From Castanea sativa (Eukaryota > Streptophyta > Magnoliopsida > Fagales > Fagaceae): a DNA stretch of 64,000 bases. The translations under genes were made by a program, and so were the position numbers. The DNA lies in NCBI RefSeq assembly GCF_040712315.1, contig NC_134015.1, positions 6,041,945 to 6,105,944 of the forward strand, given 5' to 3'. Under the pieces are notes generated by a model. The model was not told where the DNA came from and made no database searches. It saw only the letters and a program-made list of their open reading frames with translations. Numbering within the stretch: the stretch's first letter is position 1; the number at the start of each line of letters is the position of its first letter. Positions 12,026-23,439 of the stretch are shown here, piece by piece.

Positions 12026-12654
12026 TGCTATGGATCTTTTTTTTTTTTGCTGATTTTGGTAAAGCAGACAAAACAATACAAAAGTTCCTTTTTTTTTTCT
12101 TTTTTTTTTTTGCTCCTAAAAAGAAAAGAGAGGACATGGGATGAGCCCCAAGAAGAACAAAGGGCAGCCCACAGTTTCCAAATTAATGGGCCAACAAATT
12201 GGGCTCCATGTGGGAATAACAAAAGTCCCGTATTCTGAAGGTGCTTCTTGCCAGCACGTTTTTCAGGTCCCTTCCAACATTCACTATACTTCTCAATCGA
12301 CATTTGAATGATCTTGCTTTATTAAAGGCTAAAATGGTGTTTTGAGAATCACCCAAAGAAATGACAAAAACTATAACAGGCTTCCAGAAACTATTATTAT
12401 GATTGTAGCTTCTGTTTCAGTCCATAACACACTACCCATTACATCTTTTGTTGTCCATGTTTTGATACTTCCATAAGTGTTAATTTCCAGGCATCACTCT
12501 TATATACTTAGAAATCAAAATCCAATAAAACCATTAAACTTTTTAAGCATGGCAAAATCTATATCTTAAAATGTAAACAATAGAAACTTGATGTAAAAGA
12601 GATTATTCACTTTCTTCCTAATTACTCTGTTGGAACCTATATATTTTATTAGTA

Positions 12655-13085
12655 GTGTGCATGGGTCAAGCTTGAGGTTTTTTTTTTAACCCAACTTGAC
12701 CTTGTCAGGTTGATAAATTTCCAAACCATCACATGACCTAAGTTATTGTTAGGTTGGGTTGGGTTTGTGAGTTATGCAATTATTTAAATACTTTTTTCAA
12801 TAAATTATTACAATTCATATAATATCTTTAATTTATATTTAAATTTAATAAATGAATCAAAACTGATTCTCAAAATACCAAAATTAAAATCAACTAAAAA
12901 ATATTTTAAAGAAAAAATAAAGATTATAAAATAAATTTATATACATGATGGGTTGAAAAAACTATTAACTCTAATTTGACCTGACTTAAGTTTCAAAATA
13001 AAATTTCAATCTAATCAAACTCACCAACACACAAAACTAACTGAAGGGTTGGGTTGGGTTAGTAAGTTTGATGCACATTCCTATC
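12655..13085. mobile_element. hAT-like non-autonomous element, present in both units
   Basis: The left end reads agtgtgcatgggtcaagctt and the right end reads ttagtaagtttgatgcacat. It contains internal 'gggttgggtt' and 'caacccaactt' blocks. A left-truncated version lies at about 24020-24415 in unit B. Because it is in both units it predates the duplication. No target-site duplication could be confirmed. Confidence 0.45.
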
Positions 13086-13127
13086 TTTTAACAGTGCTTC
13101 CTGCTTAGTCAATTTAAGTATGAATCT

Positions 13128-13287
13128 GTGGGTTCCAGTTAGCTCAGCTAGTAAAGTCTCTGATGGTTGTATAAGAGATCTGGAGTTCAATCACCGCCTA
13201 CACCAAAAAGTGATTGGTGTCTTAGTTTGATAATAAAGAGCTATTATCACGAGTGGATGCCATAAGTTGAAACTCTCAACAAAAAAA
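13128..13287 (+). mobile_element. tRNA-derived SINE (family 2), unit A only
   Basis: A 160-bp SINE with an A-box-like segment (tagctcagctagtaaag), a B-box-like segment (ggagttcaatc) and an A-rich 3' tail. A 17-bp target-site duplication, aatttaagtatgaatct, flanks it at 13111-13127 and 13288-13304. The paralogous site in unit B (near 24434) carries the target once and no SINE. Confidence 0.9.
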
Positions 13288-13382
13288 AATTTAAGTATGA
13301 ATCTAGTTCAACTCCATTTTTGTTCTTCCTTCCTTCCTGAAAAACAGGTCTGAGTGACCAATCCTTTGAAGATCTTATTTAG

Positions 13383-13640
13383 GGTCAGTCTGAATATCGC
13401 TTATTTTACTGAAAACTAAAAACATTGTAGCAAAATAATTTAAATGTGTAAATAGTGTCATAGGATCCATTTTAATGAAAGTTTTGTTGAAAAAAAAGAT
13501 TTGTAGGTCCCACTAGAAAAGCCACTAGCCACTGCACGAGATCCACTAGAAAAGCCACTAGCCACAGAAACATGCATAAATAAAAAAAAAAAAACGTAGA
13601 CACAAACGCAAACACTAATAAGCTCAATCCAAACGGGTAC
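13383..13640. mobile_element. MITE-like insertion specific to unit A
   Basis: Unit B reads through from 'ccttatttag' to 'tagaatctatatgctta' (24510-24540). Unit A carries about 255 extra bases here, beginning gtcagtctgaatatcgctt and ending agctcaatccaaacgggtac. This is a 'gtctgtttgga'-type terminus common in small plant elements. The exact borders and duplication are unclear. Confidence 0.5.
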
Positions 13641-14567
13641 TTAGACTTGATTTCAGTAGCATCTATATGCTTGTTGAGTAATATTTAAGGGGCCTAGATG
13701 TGACTATGGGCCACAATCTCACAAAACTTTAATCTCTTGCGTGTTGGGTATGATTTATAAGTTAGTTTTTTACTCTTTAATTTTTATGCATAATTTTTTA
13801 AAATTATATATATATATTAAAATACAAATATATTTTAACACACTTTCCGCCCAAATAAAATTAATCAGATTAGACGGCGGCAGGATTTGATATGCACACC
13901 AGTTTCCATGATTTGCTGGGGGCATCAGCTAATGTTGGAAAAAGTAATTTCTTATAAATGCATATAAAAGTCATTTCTCCTAAGACGCTTTGTGCTTAAT
14001 ATCTTCTGTAATGGTTCCCTTGTCCTTAACCTTGTTTTGTTGGTTACCCGAGTCTAATCAACACATCCTTTGATTTGATATGACCATTTGTCCTTTCTAC
14101 GAATAAGAACCTAGAGTTTTAAAACTGCATATAATCTTTAAGCTCTCTTTTCCCTTTTGTTGCAATATTCACATAATCCACTTATAGAATCAAGCATATG
14201 AAGCTGAGGCAATGTCAATTGAACCTAATTAAGTACTAGGAAATGGTTAATGAACCCATGTTATCTCAGAATATAAAAATGAGCTAATCTATTCACTAGA
14301 TCATATCAAATATGATATATATTTTTGAAATCCACATCAAGTTCAACTAATTTTTAAAATTCCGAAAATTACTTAGTGCCATGTTTATAAAATGGTAAAT
14401 TTGAAACTTTTAGAAGAGGGATTAAGAACTTAAACTTTTGTATAATTGTCAAAAGCATGATATCAAATTTTGTGCTTGTCTAACTTTCAGAAAGCATAAA
14501 CAATATTATAACATATAAGAGCAATTGCATCAGTCCGGCCAAATTTTTCCGTTTATTTTACACCAAC

Positions 14568-15215
14568 TAGGGGTGTCCATGGGTCGGTCTGGGTCGGGTT
14601 TAAGCCCAACCCAGAATTGACCCGATTCCATTGGGTGGCAGATCGGCGGACCCACCGCCGACTGATTCTACCTACGGGTCTAATCGAGTCGGATTTTTCC
14701 TAGATTGAGTTGTTTCGCTCAAAACCGAGAGAACAGTGGTAAATAATCGACCACCACTGGATTTGGATGAAGATCATGAGATCACCACCGGATTTGGATG
14801 GAGAACTCGAGATCTCCACCTGATCTGGGCATAAATCGCGAGATCTACACCGGATCTGGGCAAAGAACTCAAGATCTCCATTTGATCTGGACGGAGATCT
14901 TGAGATCTCCACCGGATCTAGGTGAAGAACTCGAGATCTCCACCAGATCTGAGTAGAGAAAGGGAGATCTCCACTAAAACTGGGCTGATTTGAGAGAGAA
15001 AAAGAGAGAAAGGGAGGAAAATCAAACAAATCTACCTATTCTTTGGTTAGGCCGGCTTCAGTGAGTTGAGAGAAGTGAAACTAAAACTCGAACCGACGAG
15101 GGTCGGGTTTCCTTGGACAAAACTATCATCGACCGTGGTGGTGCTTGGGTCGGTTGGCTTTTGGTGGCCGCGGGTCGAGTAGTTATGGTGGGTCGAGCGG
15201 GTCCTAGACACCCCT
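14568..15215. mobile_element. hAT-like non-autonomous element nested in the MITE
   Basis: It starts taggggtgtccatgggtcgg and ends gtcctagacacccct. The terminal inverted repeat is aggggtgtc(c/t)a. The hexamer accaac flanks both sides (14562-14567 and 15216-15221). Subterminal 'gggtcgggtt' repeats are present at the left end and 'gggtcgag' at the right. The interior is a 31-bp minisatellite. hAT affiliation is inferred from the termini; a canonical 8-bp duplication was not found. Confidence 0.65.
14766..14982. repeat. 31-bp minisatellite, 7 units
   Basis: Seven tandem units of exactly 31 bp follow the theme ga(t/c)gaagaactcgagatctc followed by caccggatctg. Most units keep the palindrome gagatctc. 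Reading through it on the minus strand gives a repetitive Ser/Arg-rich open frame that is a by-product of the repeat. Confidence 0.9.
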
Positions 15216-16103
15216 ACCAACAACCTACTTCTTTTTTTTTTACAAGACCATTTTTACAAAACATCCACGTCAAAGTATTTATTATACACTCTAATTTATT
15301 TAAATAATATTTATTTATTATTATTTTATTAATACATATCTCTTTCATTAATATATATTTATTTCCCATCCCAACCATCTCTCTCTTAATTCTTCTCTGC
15401 CTCTATTTCTCTTTAAACTCTTTTCCTCACTCATATCTCAAACCTAGAATTTACACATGTAGAAGATTTGGTGGCGGCAGCAAGGAAAATCCAACAGCAG
15501 CAGCAAGGCAGAGCAGTGGCAGAGTGGCAACAGCTATGGTGGCAGCAACGGCGACAGATCCAGCTAATTTTCGTTGGGTTTTTCATGTGGGATTTTTGTT
15601 GGATTTTTCATATGGGTTTTTCATTGGGTTGGAATTAGTTTTTATTGATTTTGATTTGGGTTTGGGATGAGTTTTTCTTTGGGTTTGGGTTGATTATAAG
15701 TTGGGTTTCCCGATGGGTTTAGCTTGATTTTTGTTTGGCTTGATTTGAGTTGGGTTTTCTAATGGTTTGTTTGATTTGATGTTGATTTTGGGTCAATTTT
15801 GTGGTGGATTATCAACTATTGAAATGGGTTGTGGTAGTGATGGTTGGGTGGTTCTAAGTTGGTGGTTGGATGTTTGCTACCTTCTTCTTCTTTGCTGGGT
15901 TGTTGTGGCCGTTGGGAAAGAGAGGTAGAACTTGAAAGTTGATAGAGAAAAAAATAATAAATTATTGATATACATAGCTACAGTAACTGTGCAACTATGC
16001 ATGGTTACTGTAGCAAGTGTGTATATATACACATTTTTACACCTACTAATGTGGGTAGTTTTGGAGAAGAATTGAGTAAATTTTGCACAATTTTGACACT
16101 TTT

Positions 16104-17401
16104 TGTAATACCCTACATAACCTTATTTGAAGTTATTACTTTTTTTCTTTTATTTTTAATTGATGGGCCATAAGTACTTTTTGTTGATAACTACAGCCCA
16201 CTACCCCCACTAAACCCACATCTCTGATGCGATAACTAAGGATAGAGGAAGTGATAAATTAGGGTTTTCATAGGAAGGGTTTTATCACTAAAGAGGCTAG
16301 GAGGTGTATTTTTCCTTTGGAGTTTATAACACATACGATTGAAGAAGTAACTAAATTGTTCAAGGTATGATTTTTCACCTTTAGAAACAAAGAATTAAAG
16401 GTTTCAAGTTTTATCATGGACAACGTTAGGAATGTGTAGATTATTTAAAGGGGTATTTTCCTAAGATATGATTTACACTATTACTTTAGTGCTTAAATCC
16501 TAGGTTGCCCACTGTGTTTTCATTTGGTATTATATATATAAAATCCTAGGTTGCCACTGTACGTATTCAAGAACAAAAGCCAAAATTATTGATGATGCAT
16601 GGAAATCAGTAGGCTGAATACTCCGGACCATGACAACGATTTAATGACCTGAAGAGAAAGATATACTATCAAGGGTGAACCGACTAAGAACCCTCCGATG
16701 GTTAAGTCAGTTTTCTCTCTAAAACACAAGGATAATGAGTCTATTAATAGTGAAAAACTTATCTTGGGCTGATGGAGTCAGATCCTTTTTATAGAGAGTT
16801 TTTAGCGGGTCTACTTGTTTGAATCCACTACCATCATGGGAGATGTGTGTAATTAATGGAGAAAATGGAGTGGATTTGGAAAATCCTCCCCACGTTCTGG
16901 AATGACAAATCGTGGTCTGATTGCTTAGTGCTTGTAGAAAAATCCTTCGAAATTTACTAAGTGTCATTTGGTCGTCCATGCCCCTGTGTGACATGGACAA
17001 CTAGGTTGCTTTGGATGATCATGATATTTATGAATGGATCCCATTCATATCTGCAACACTTTTTGTTGGGCTTCCTTTTTTGTGCAGTGTTCTGGATGTG
17101 GTTTGGTTATGGACAACTAACACGGACGAATTGAACTTAATTTAAGTCACCATCAATTATTAAATCATGAATATGGATAAGATGTGATCTTAGAGTTCAC
17201 TTACACTAAGTATACCATCAGTGGAAACTTTGCTTTCTAGTTTCACATTTTCATTGGAATATATATATATATTAAATTGCTAGTAGCCAGTACACGATTT
17301 CACTAGTTGCCTACAGTTGGTTCTTTTAGACCAAAATCATCATTACAAACTTAATTAAGGTATATGGCTTTACGTTTTCACTGGGTTAAATATATATATA
17401 C

Positions 17402-17453
<52 letters not shown>

Positions 17454-19112
17454 TCCTAGGGTGCCTATAGCTTGTATCCTAGAACAAGTCATGGATTACA
17501 AATCTTAATATTTGTAATCCATGAATATGGCTTTTAAGGTTTTTTGGTGTTTCATATTAAATCCTAGGTCAATGATATTTTGACAAGTGACTTTCCTCAT
17601 GGCAATATGAGTTTCGATTAATGCAAGGGAATATTTTTGGTTAGAATATAATTGGTTAGAGAAACTTTAATTTAGTGTTAAAAGTGTTATTAGCTCAGTA
17701 AAGTATAATCTTAATGAGTTAGTTTGTGTAATTCAATAAGATTTATATTTTGTGAATGATATTAAGTAATTTCCATGGTTGATTATAGGTCTTATTTAAG
17801 AGTGTTTTGAGATTATTTAGAGGGCGTGTCAGCTAGGCTTTTAGAGAAATTCAAATGTTGTAAGTAATTATGCATAATATGCACAGTTTTGTTTATTAGG
17901 TTTCTAGAAGTTAAAGGTTTTCAAAATTTATGTTTTTAAGCATACATTTTCTAAAGTTTTTCAAAAGATTTTTATATCATTAAAAGAGAAACTTCAACTT
18001 TTAAATAATGTTTTAAGGAGAAACTTCAAATTGTAAATAACGTTTTGAACGTCCAAATCTCATTTAAAAGATGATTTCTAAACTAAATTATTTTCCGAAA
18101 ATAATTGAGTTTCAAAGTAAGTTTTCTAAAAAGGTTCTTGATTTTTAAATTTGTCCAAAACTGAGTGATTTCAAATTCATATTCCTATTTTATAAATGTT
18201 ATTTAAAAATTTTCTTTTAGCAAATTGAGTTTTCAGACTTATTCAAGAATTGTAAAATACTTATATAAACTCCTTAGTTCCTATTTATTCCTTAAGAGAG
18301 TCCAGCATCCTTTGATTTATGTTTCAATTCAATATTGTGATATTCAATATGTCTCTATATTTGGAATAATCGTTAATATTAAGAAAATTATTCTATTTTG
18401 TATAAACTTTGCTTTTGTGATATATGACTCAAAATAAGCATTTTTAGAATTGATTAGATATATGTGTAAGCCCGCTCACAGGGTTGTATTTGAGAATAAG
18501 TGTTGATCTCTCACCAGCAGGAATTAGATGTTGGTATCCGTTCATAAGATTGTATGTGAGAATATGTGATATGTGTATATGTGATACTGTGCTCTGATAA
18601 ATTATTTGCATGTGTTTTCGAATGATTTTAAGATTTGATTACATATGCATTAAGTGGTTCATTATATGTTTTGGAAAAAAATTATATTTGATATCATTGA
18701 ATGAGTTTGTGAAATCAAAATACTCTTACTCTGCTTGACTCTATTCTATTGTGTATAATTGCTTACTAGATGTGTGATTCACCCATTAATTACAATTTTC
18801 AAATTAAAGTTTAATTGGAAAATAGAAACTTTGAATCTCAAGGTACAAAGTAGAGCGTGGGAGTTTTTAGGCAACGTCAATAATGCTTGAAGCTGTTAAG
18901 GATTTATAGTTATTTTTATTTCACTTAAAATTTTATAATATTTGGAGATTATATCTAAATTGTGAATTTTAGTATTACAAGAGATTTATTAAGAGCATTG
19001 TTTATTTGAAATTTACTAAATTATGTTTAAATTAATTATGTTATTGAATTACGTAAGATCAACAAATTAGTCATGGATTTAAATTTATGTTCCATGAAAT
19101 TATATCTTGACA
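16104..19112. mobile_element. Solo LTR (or LTR-only remnant), 3.0 kb, nested in the MITE
   Basis: It starts TGTAATACCC and ends ATCTTGACA, so it has the TG...CA (TGT...ACA) termini of plant LTRs. A 5-bp target-site duplication, ctttt, lies on both sides (16099-16103 and 19113-19117). No gag-pol reading frame, primer-binding site or second LTR was found inside, so a solo LTR formed by intra-element recombination is the simplest reading. The phrase aaatcctagg recurs at about 16495, 16540, 17451 and 17556, and a long TA tract sits at 17409-17449. The size suits the large LTRs of some Ty3/gypsy lineages; lineage is inference. Confidence 0.7.
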
Positions 19113-19450
19113 CTTTTTCTATTCCATAAGCACCGGTGGTGTGGATGCTGTAACACTAGCTAATAGGCCCCATCTTTTTAAAACAAAGATTATCTGTCTG
19201 TAGTGGTATACTATTTTCATCATGCTTGACTAGTAGGTATTGATATTTGATACTCTATATAGTCTATCCAAACGTCTTATTTTTTCCCCTAATATTTTAT
19301 GTATTTATTTATAATCATATCCTAATGCCAAAACCAGATAATCTTAAAAATAAATAAAACCAAGGAGTCCACTGTGTTTGAAAACCACAAATGACATAAC
19401 CCACAAAACCCGCCAACAGATTTGACCCAACACATTATTTCCTCTCTGCC

Positions 19451-19459
19451 TATATAAAA
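19451..19459 (+). promoter_or_regulatory. TATA box of USP gene 1
   Basis: The sequence tatataaaa sits about 140 bp before the start codon and is followed by a CT/CA-rich leader. The second USP gene has an equivalent box (26745). Confidence 0.65.
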
Positions 19460-19593
19460 ACTCTCAATCTCAAACATTCATCACCACCACAACCAAGTTT
19501 TCATTCACAAAAGAAAGAAAGAAACAGTGTTTTGTTTTTATTTTTCATTTTTTTGTCATCAACAATTTTCAACCGTCCGATCAAAAGAGCTGA

Positions 19594-21231
19594 ATGGCTA
19601 ACGTGGCAGCAAATGAACGGAAGATCCTCGTGGCCGTCGATGAAGGCGAGGAGAGCGTGCACGCGCTCTCGTGGTGTCTCAAAAACGTGATTTCTCCAAA
19701 TTACAAAGATACCCTTGTCCTCCTCTACGTTAAGCCCCCTCGTGCAGTTTACACTGCCATTGATGGCACAGGTAATTTGTCTGTAATCTTCATGGGCATT
19801 TTAAGAATACGAAAGATTGAATGGTGCTGATTGTAATTTTGGTGTGTGATTCAGGAGGGTATTTGTTTTCTTCTGATATATTGGCGGCAATGGATAAGTA
19901 CAGTAATGACGTGGCTGAGTGCGTGGTTGACAAAGCCACAAAGATGTGCAAAGATATTCATGATGTGAGTTGTAATTTTTTGGTTTGTTGAAGGGTATAA
20001 TTGTCATTTGCTAATTGTCATTTTTTTGAAATATTGAGAAAAATTAATTTTTCTTAAAAAAACCCTTTCATCACGATTATCTTCACCTATTATTAATGCT
20101 GTAACTTATTTATAAGAATTACAGTACTTTGTTTTTTTTTAACATATATTAATTTGTTATTTGATAGTACTTTGTTTGATCATTTTATAATTTTTGGATG
20201 TTTAATAAAATAAAATTTTTAACCCTTTTAATGATTATTTTTTAATTACATAACACGTTAATAATTAAAATGGGTATTTTTTCATCTTCTAAAAAAAAAA
20301 TAGTGGTTTTTCATATATATATAACTGGTTTGAAAAATAATTGTTAATCCCAAATATATAAAAAGAAATTAAAAACAAAAGGTTTAATTTCCCATATATA
20401 TAATATTTAGAAAGATTTTGTCGGGCTAAAATTTTTAATTTCTTATATTATCTTTTTATCAGAAATAAATAAGGTTTTCAATTTGAAAAATCATATAGTT
20501 TCTTATTTAGTTTTTGTCTTGATAAATTTGTCCCTCGTGAAGGTCAAGGTGGAGACAAGAATAGATCATGGTGATCCAAGGGATGTAATTTGCGAGATGA
20601 CACAGAATTTGGGTGCTGATGTGTTGGTCATGGGGAGCCATGGTTATGGCCTAATCAAAAGGTGGGTCTTACTTAAAAATGGAAACTATAGGCTTAGTTA
20701 TGTTATTATTGTAATTTTCTTTTGATGCATGATAAGTAAATAGGGGAATTCAAACACGTTGAAAACATGACAAAATGCCACTTTTTTATTTATTCCATCT
20801 GGGGTGTATGCATGACAAAACGATTTGAGGGTTTTTTTTTAGCTAGTGAATGATTTGAGTTAGTGTAATTTAGTTTTATATAATGTTGATTTTTTACCCT
20901 CTTATTTGAAATCTGGTAAGCATAATAATACAATGTGAAAAAGCCTTTGGTTTTTTCTTGGTTGAAAAATGAAAATTTGTTACCATGAAATAACATGGAC
21001 AATTACCTTCATTTTCTAAAATCATATGAATAAAATAAATTCATATTAATTGGGGTACACCCTAATATATTGTTTTTATGTTGTAATTATATTGTTTAAT
21101 TTATTTACTAACACATTATTCTTGGGGCTAGCAGAGCTTTTCTTGGGAGTGTGAGCAATCATTGTGTACAGAACGTCAAGTGCCCAGTCTTGATTGTGAA
21201 GAAGCCAAAATCTACCGCAGCAAACAACTAA
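19594..21231 (+). CDS. Universal stress protein A-like protein, gene 1 (4 exons)
   Basis: Exons 19594-19771, 19855-19964, 20543-20661 and 21135-21231 join in frame to 167 aa. The product is a single UspA domain, an alpha/beta nucleotide-binding fold of the cytosol/nucleus often induced by drought, salt or hypoxia in plants. Visible marks are the N-terminal strand KILVAVDEGEES, VLLYVKPP near residue 45, and the ATP-binding signature G-x2-G-x9-G-S in GSHGYGLIKRAFLGSVS near residues 127-143, then CPVLIVKKPK at the C-terminus. No signal peptide or membrane segment is seen. Intron 1 ends in a tandem acceptor (caggag at 19852-19857); using the second AG removes one Gly and matches gene 2. It pairs with gene 2 at 26885 through the segmental duplication. 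Confidence 0.93.
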
Positions 21232-22645
21232 TTTTTTGTTTTTTTTTGGGGGGTGGGTTTCTTTCTAGCTCTTCTTATAGCTGTTATATAAAGTTTCTTG
21301 TATGCTCTTGTAAATAGGTGTTTTTCTTTTCTATCTTTTTTTCTTGGTGATTCTGTCATTGTATATTTTTAAAATCTTGTAAGTAATGCTTTTTTGGGAA
21401 TTTGTTTAATATTATTATCATTGAGTGGAGAATTTCCGAAGTGGGAGTGAAAGCTTGGGAGGAAGAAGGAAGAATGGTATCTTGGGGGAACAAGCAATGA
21501 TTATTGTTTAATTAACACGCAGAGAATAAGCTATCTCAATATAATAGATTATCGAAAAAAAAGCTATCTCAATATAATATCAAAACTTATATTTTAAGAA
21601 TAGAGAGTAGGAGACACAGATTGGTCTTCATTTTCTTATACCATTGAAGTAATTGAGTTGATCAAATGTCTAAAACGACTTGGTCACAAAAATGCAAATG
21701 CAAATTTTTTTATTCTTCTTCTTATGCTGCGTAGCTGAAATTATATGATTGCAGAAAATGTGCTTTGCTAAACAGGTTCAATATTCATCATAATTCGACC
21801 ATCATTATCTATTTTCACACAACCAATCTTGCTTCAAGCTCTTCTTTTTGGGTGCACCACTGGGGGCTTGGCACCTATTTTACAGTGACAAGTTTCAAGG
21901 TTTATTTCTAAGAACTAATAAAGTGAAGTGCCTTAGTGCGGCTGGAATGTTTCTTGATGCATAAATATTACCTCTTCACGCTCTTAGAGTTCAAGCAATA
22001 TTAGTGTGAAAAATTGTTCATGAACCTAGTTTTTAAAACTTGCAATTTATGTTGATGGTCTACCCTCACGAATTACCTAGCATCTTCTTCTTACGATTAC
22101 CGTGTTAATATCTTTTCCTTGCGGGTACCATGTTGATTTTATATTTTATTACTCACTACTCAGCATCTTTTGCATATTCCCTGATTTTATACTTCAGAGA
22201 CTCACATATATCTTAACCACTTTAAAATGTGTCAAGTGTCAATTATATCTTGTGCGGAAAACTCTGTTTTAGAATCTTTTTTTTTTACTTTTTTTCTTTT
22301 AATGTATTTGAGTTGTAAGTTTTAGTTTCTTAAGTGTATTTGAGAAACTACATTGAAGGCACAATTGAACAGCTCAAGAATATGCTCAATAAAGTGAAGC
22401 TTTTTAACTTTGACAGCTACTTGAATAATTGAGGTTAAGCGAACCTCGACTGCAAGCTCGACCTAGTCAACTAGTCGAGCTTCAAAATACAAGCTTTCCA
22501 ACTTGTAGCCCATGATGACCAAATGACCTAGGACCTTCTCTAATTATAAACTTGTGTATCTTGCATAACCCACCATTTGACTGAATGTCTTCCTTATAAC
22601 AATCATGCTTACCAAATATCAAGGTAATTGGATATTGAAAACTCA
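21232..22645. other. 3' flank of USP gene 1 (shared with unit B)
   Basis: This is collinear with 28589-29940. It contains the probable 3' UTR with T-rich stretches and 'cttgtatgctcttgtaaata'. No ORF in it is conserved between the two copies. Confidence 0.6.
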
Positions 22646-22649
22646 CTTA

Positions 22650-22908
22650 TCTATGAGCACACATTTTTAGTCTTGGAATCCAAGAGCCATGCCTAAGCAT
22701 GCTTTCATTGGTTGGCTGGCCATGTTGAATAGATTGTTAACAAAGGAAAAAAAAATGCTTAAATGGGGCTTTAATGGAGATACTAAGTGTGAACTATGTA
22801 GAAATAACATTGAAAACAGAGAGCACCTCTTCTTTGAATGCTCTTTTTTCCAGGAAAATATGGAGGACTCTAATGAGTTGGTGCTAGGTAAAGCATCCTA
22901 GTTAGATT
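22650..22908 (+). pseudogene. LINE reverse-transcriptase C-terminal zinc-finger (zf-RVT) fragment
   Basis: The frame starting at 22689 reads MPKHAFIGWLAMLNRL..., then LTKEKKMLKWGF, CELCRNN, ENREHLFFECSF. This is the zf-RVT signature found at the C-terminal end of plant LINE reverse transcriptases: PKHAF.WL, C-x2-C, then H-L-F-F-E-C. A frame slip at 'ctctttttt' spoils the final RIW motif. It lies exactly between units A and B, so it sits at a duplication junction. No reverse-transcriptase core accompanies it. Confidence 0.8.
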
Positions 22909-22914
22909 TCAGCC

Positions 22915-23420
22915 AAAAATATTCAATACTGCCAAATTTTTATCGCATGTTAATATTCAAAGTTCATCATGCTTCAAATCTGAATCTGGATTGCTAGCAA
23001 AAACTACTCACAACAATTGAATCAACCTACAGTCTTTACATTAACAAAAAGTGAATATATCAGGTAATATTGAAATTACAATCACAAGATCATCGTATTG
23101 CACAAATCATTAATATTTTCATCAAAGAGACAATTTGATGGATTGAGAAAATCTACCTTGGCACAGCAGAGCGTTTGGGAAGCAATGAAAGTTGAAGCTT
23201 GTTAGAGTTTTTAACTTATTTTTGTTACTATTTATGGGCCCTTACTTTTTAGTACTATTTATGGGTTCATTGTACTATTTAGCTAGTTTTTAACTAAATA
23301 ATAAGCTGTTACCAAACCACTCAACTCTCCAAACTCTACCGGCTATCCAATTCCAAAGTTCTCCTAAATCTCTAGATCCTACATCTCTTTCAATTAGGTG
23401 TTTACTTTTTCATCTGCTTG
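22915..23420 (-). pseudogene. SAR1-like gene fragment, copy 3 (decayed, unit B)
   Basis: 22915-23155 is collinear with intron 3 of the SAR1-like gene (gctagcaaaaact..tcaca, aaattacaatcacaa.atcat). At 23155 the exon 3 donor edge ctaccttggcac survives. The matching exon 3 text resumes after an insertion at about 23330 (ctctccaaact..ggctatcc, then ctcctaaatct). Exons 1, 2 and 4 are missing. The remnant cannot encode a SAR1 protein. Confidence 0.7.
23170..23330. mobile_element. MITE-like insertion in SAR1 exon 3 relic
   Basis: A 160-bp insert beginning agcgtttgggaagcaatg and ending gctgttaccaaaccactc splits the exon 3 relic. Its core 'tactatttatgggccc..ttagtactatttatg' is shared with an element at about 51118-51310, so the two are one family. 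Confidence 0.6.
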
Positions 23421-23439
23421 AAATCCAGAGTCTTGCACA

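Larger units (their letters stand above)
14519..19150. mobile_element. PIF/Harbinger-like MITE disrupted by two nested insertions
   Basis: The element starts gagcaattgcatcagtccgg and ends caccggtggtgtggatgctg; the reverse complement of that end is cagcatccacaccaccggtg. It is flanked by TAA (14516-14518 and 19151-19153). Unit B has the empty site with a single TAA at 26016-26018. The outer MITE body (left stub 14519-14561, then 15222-16098, then 19118-19150) has been interrupted twice: by a hAT-like element (14568-15215) and by an LTR element (16104-19112). No intact coding sequence is present. Confidence 0.85.

Noticed and set aside
14700..15029. Minus-strand 109-aa open frame rich in Ser/Arg/Asp repeats
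   Set aside because: It is the translation of the 31-bp minisatellite within a transposable element. A 31-bp period shifts frame each unit, so there is no protein repeat under selection.
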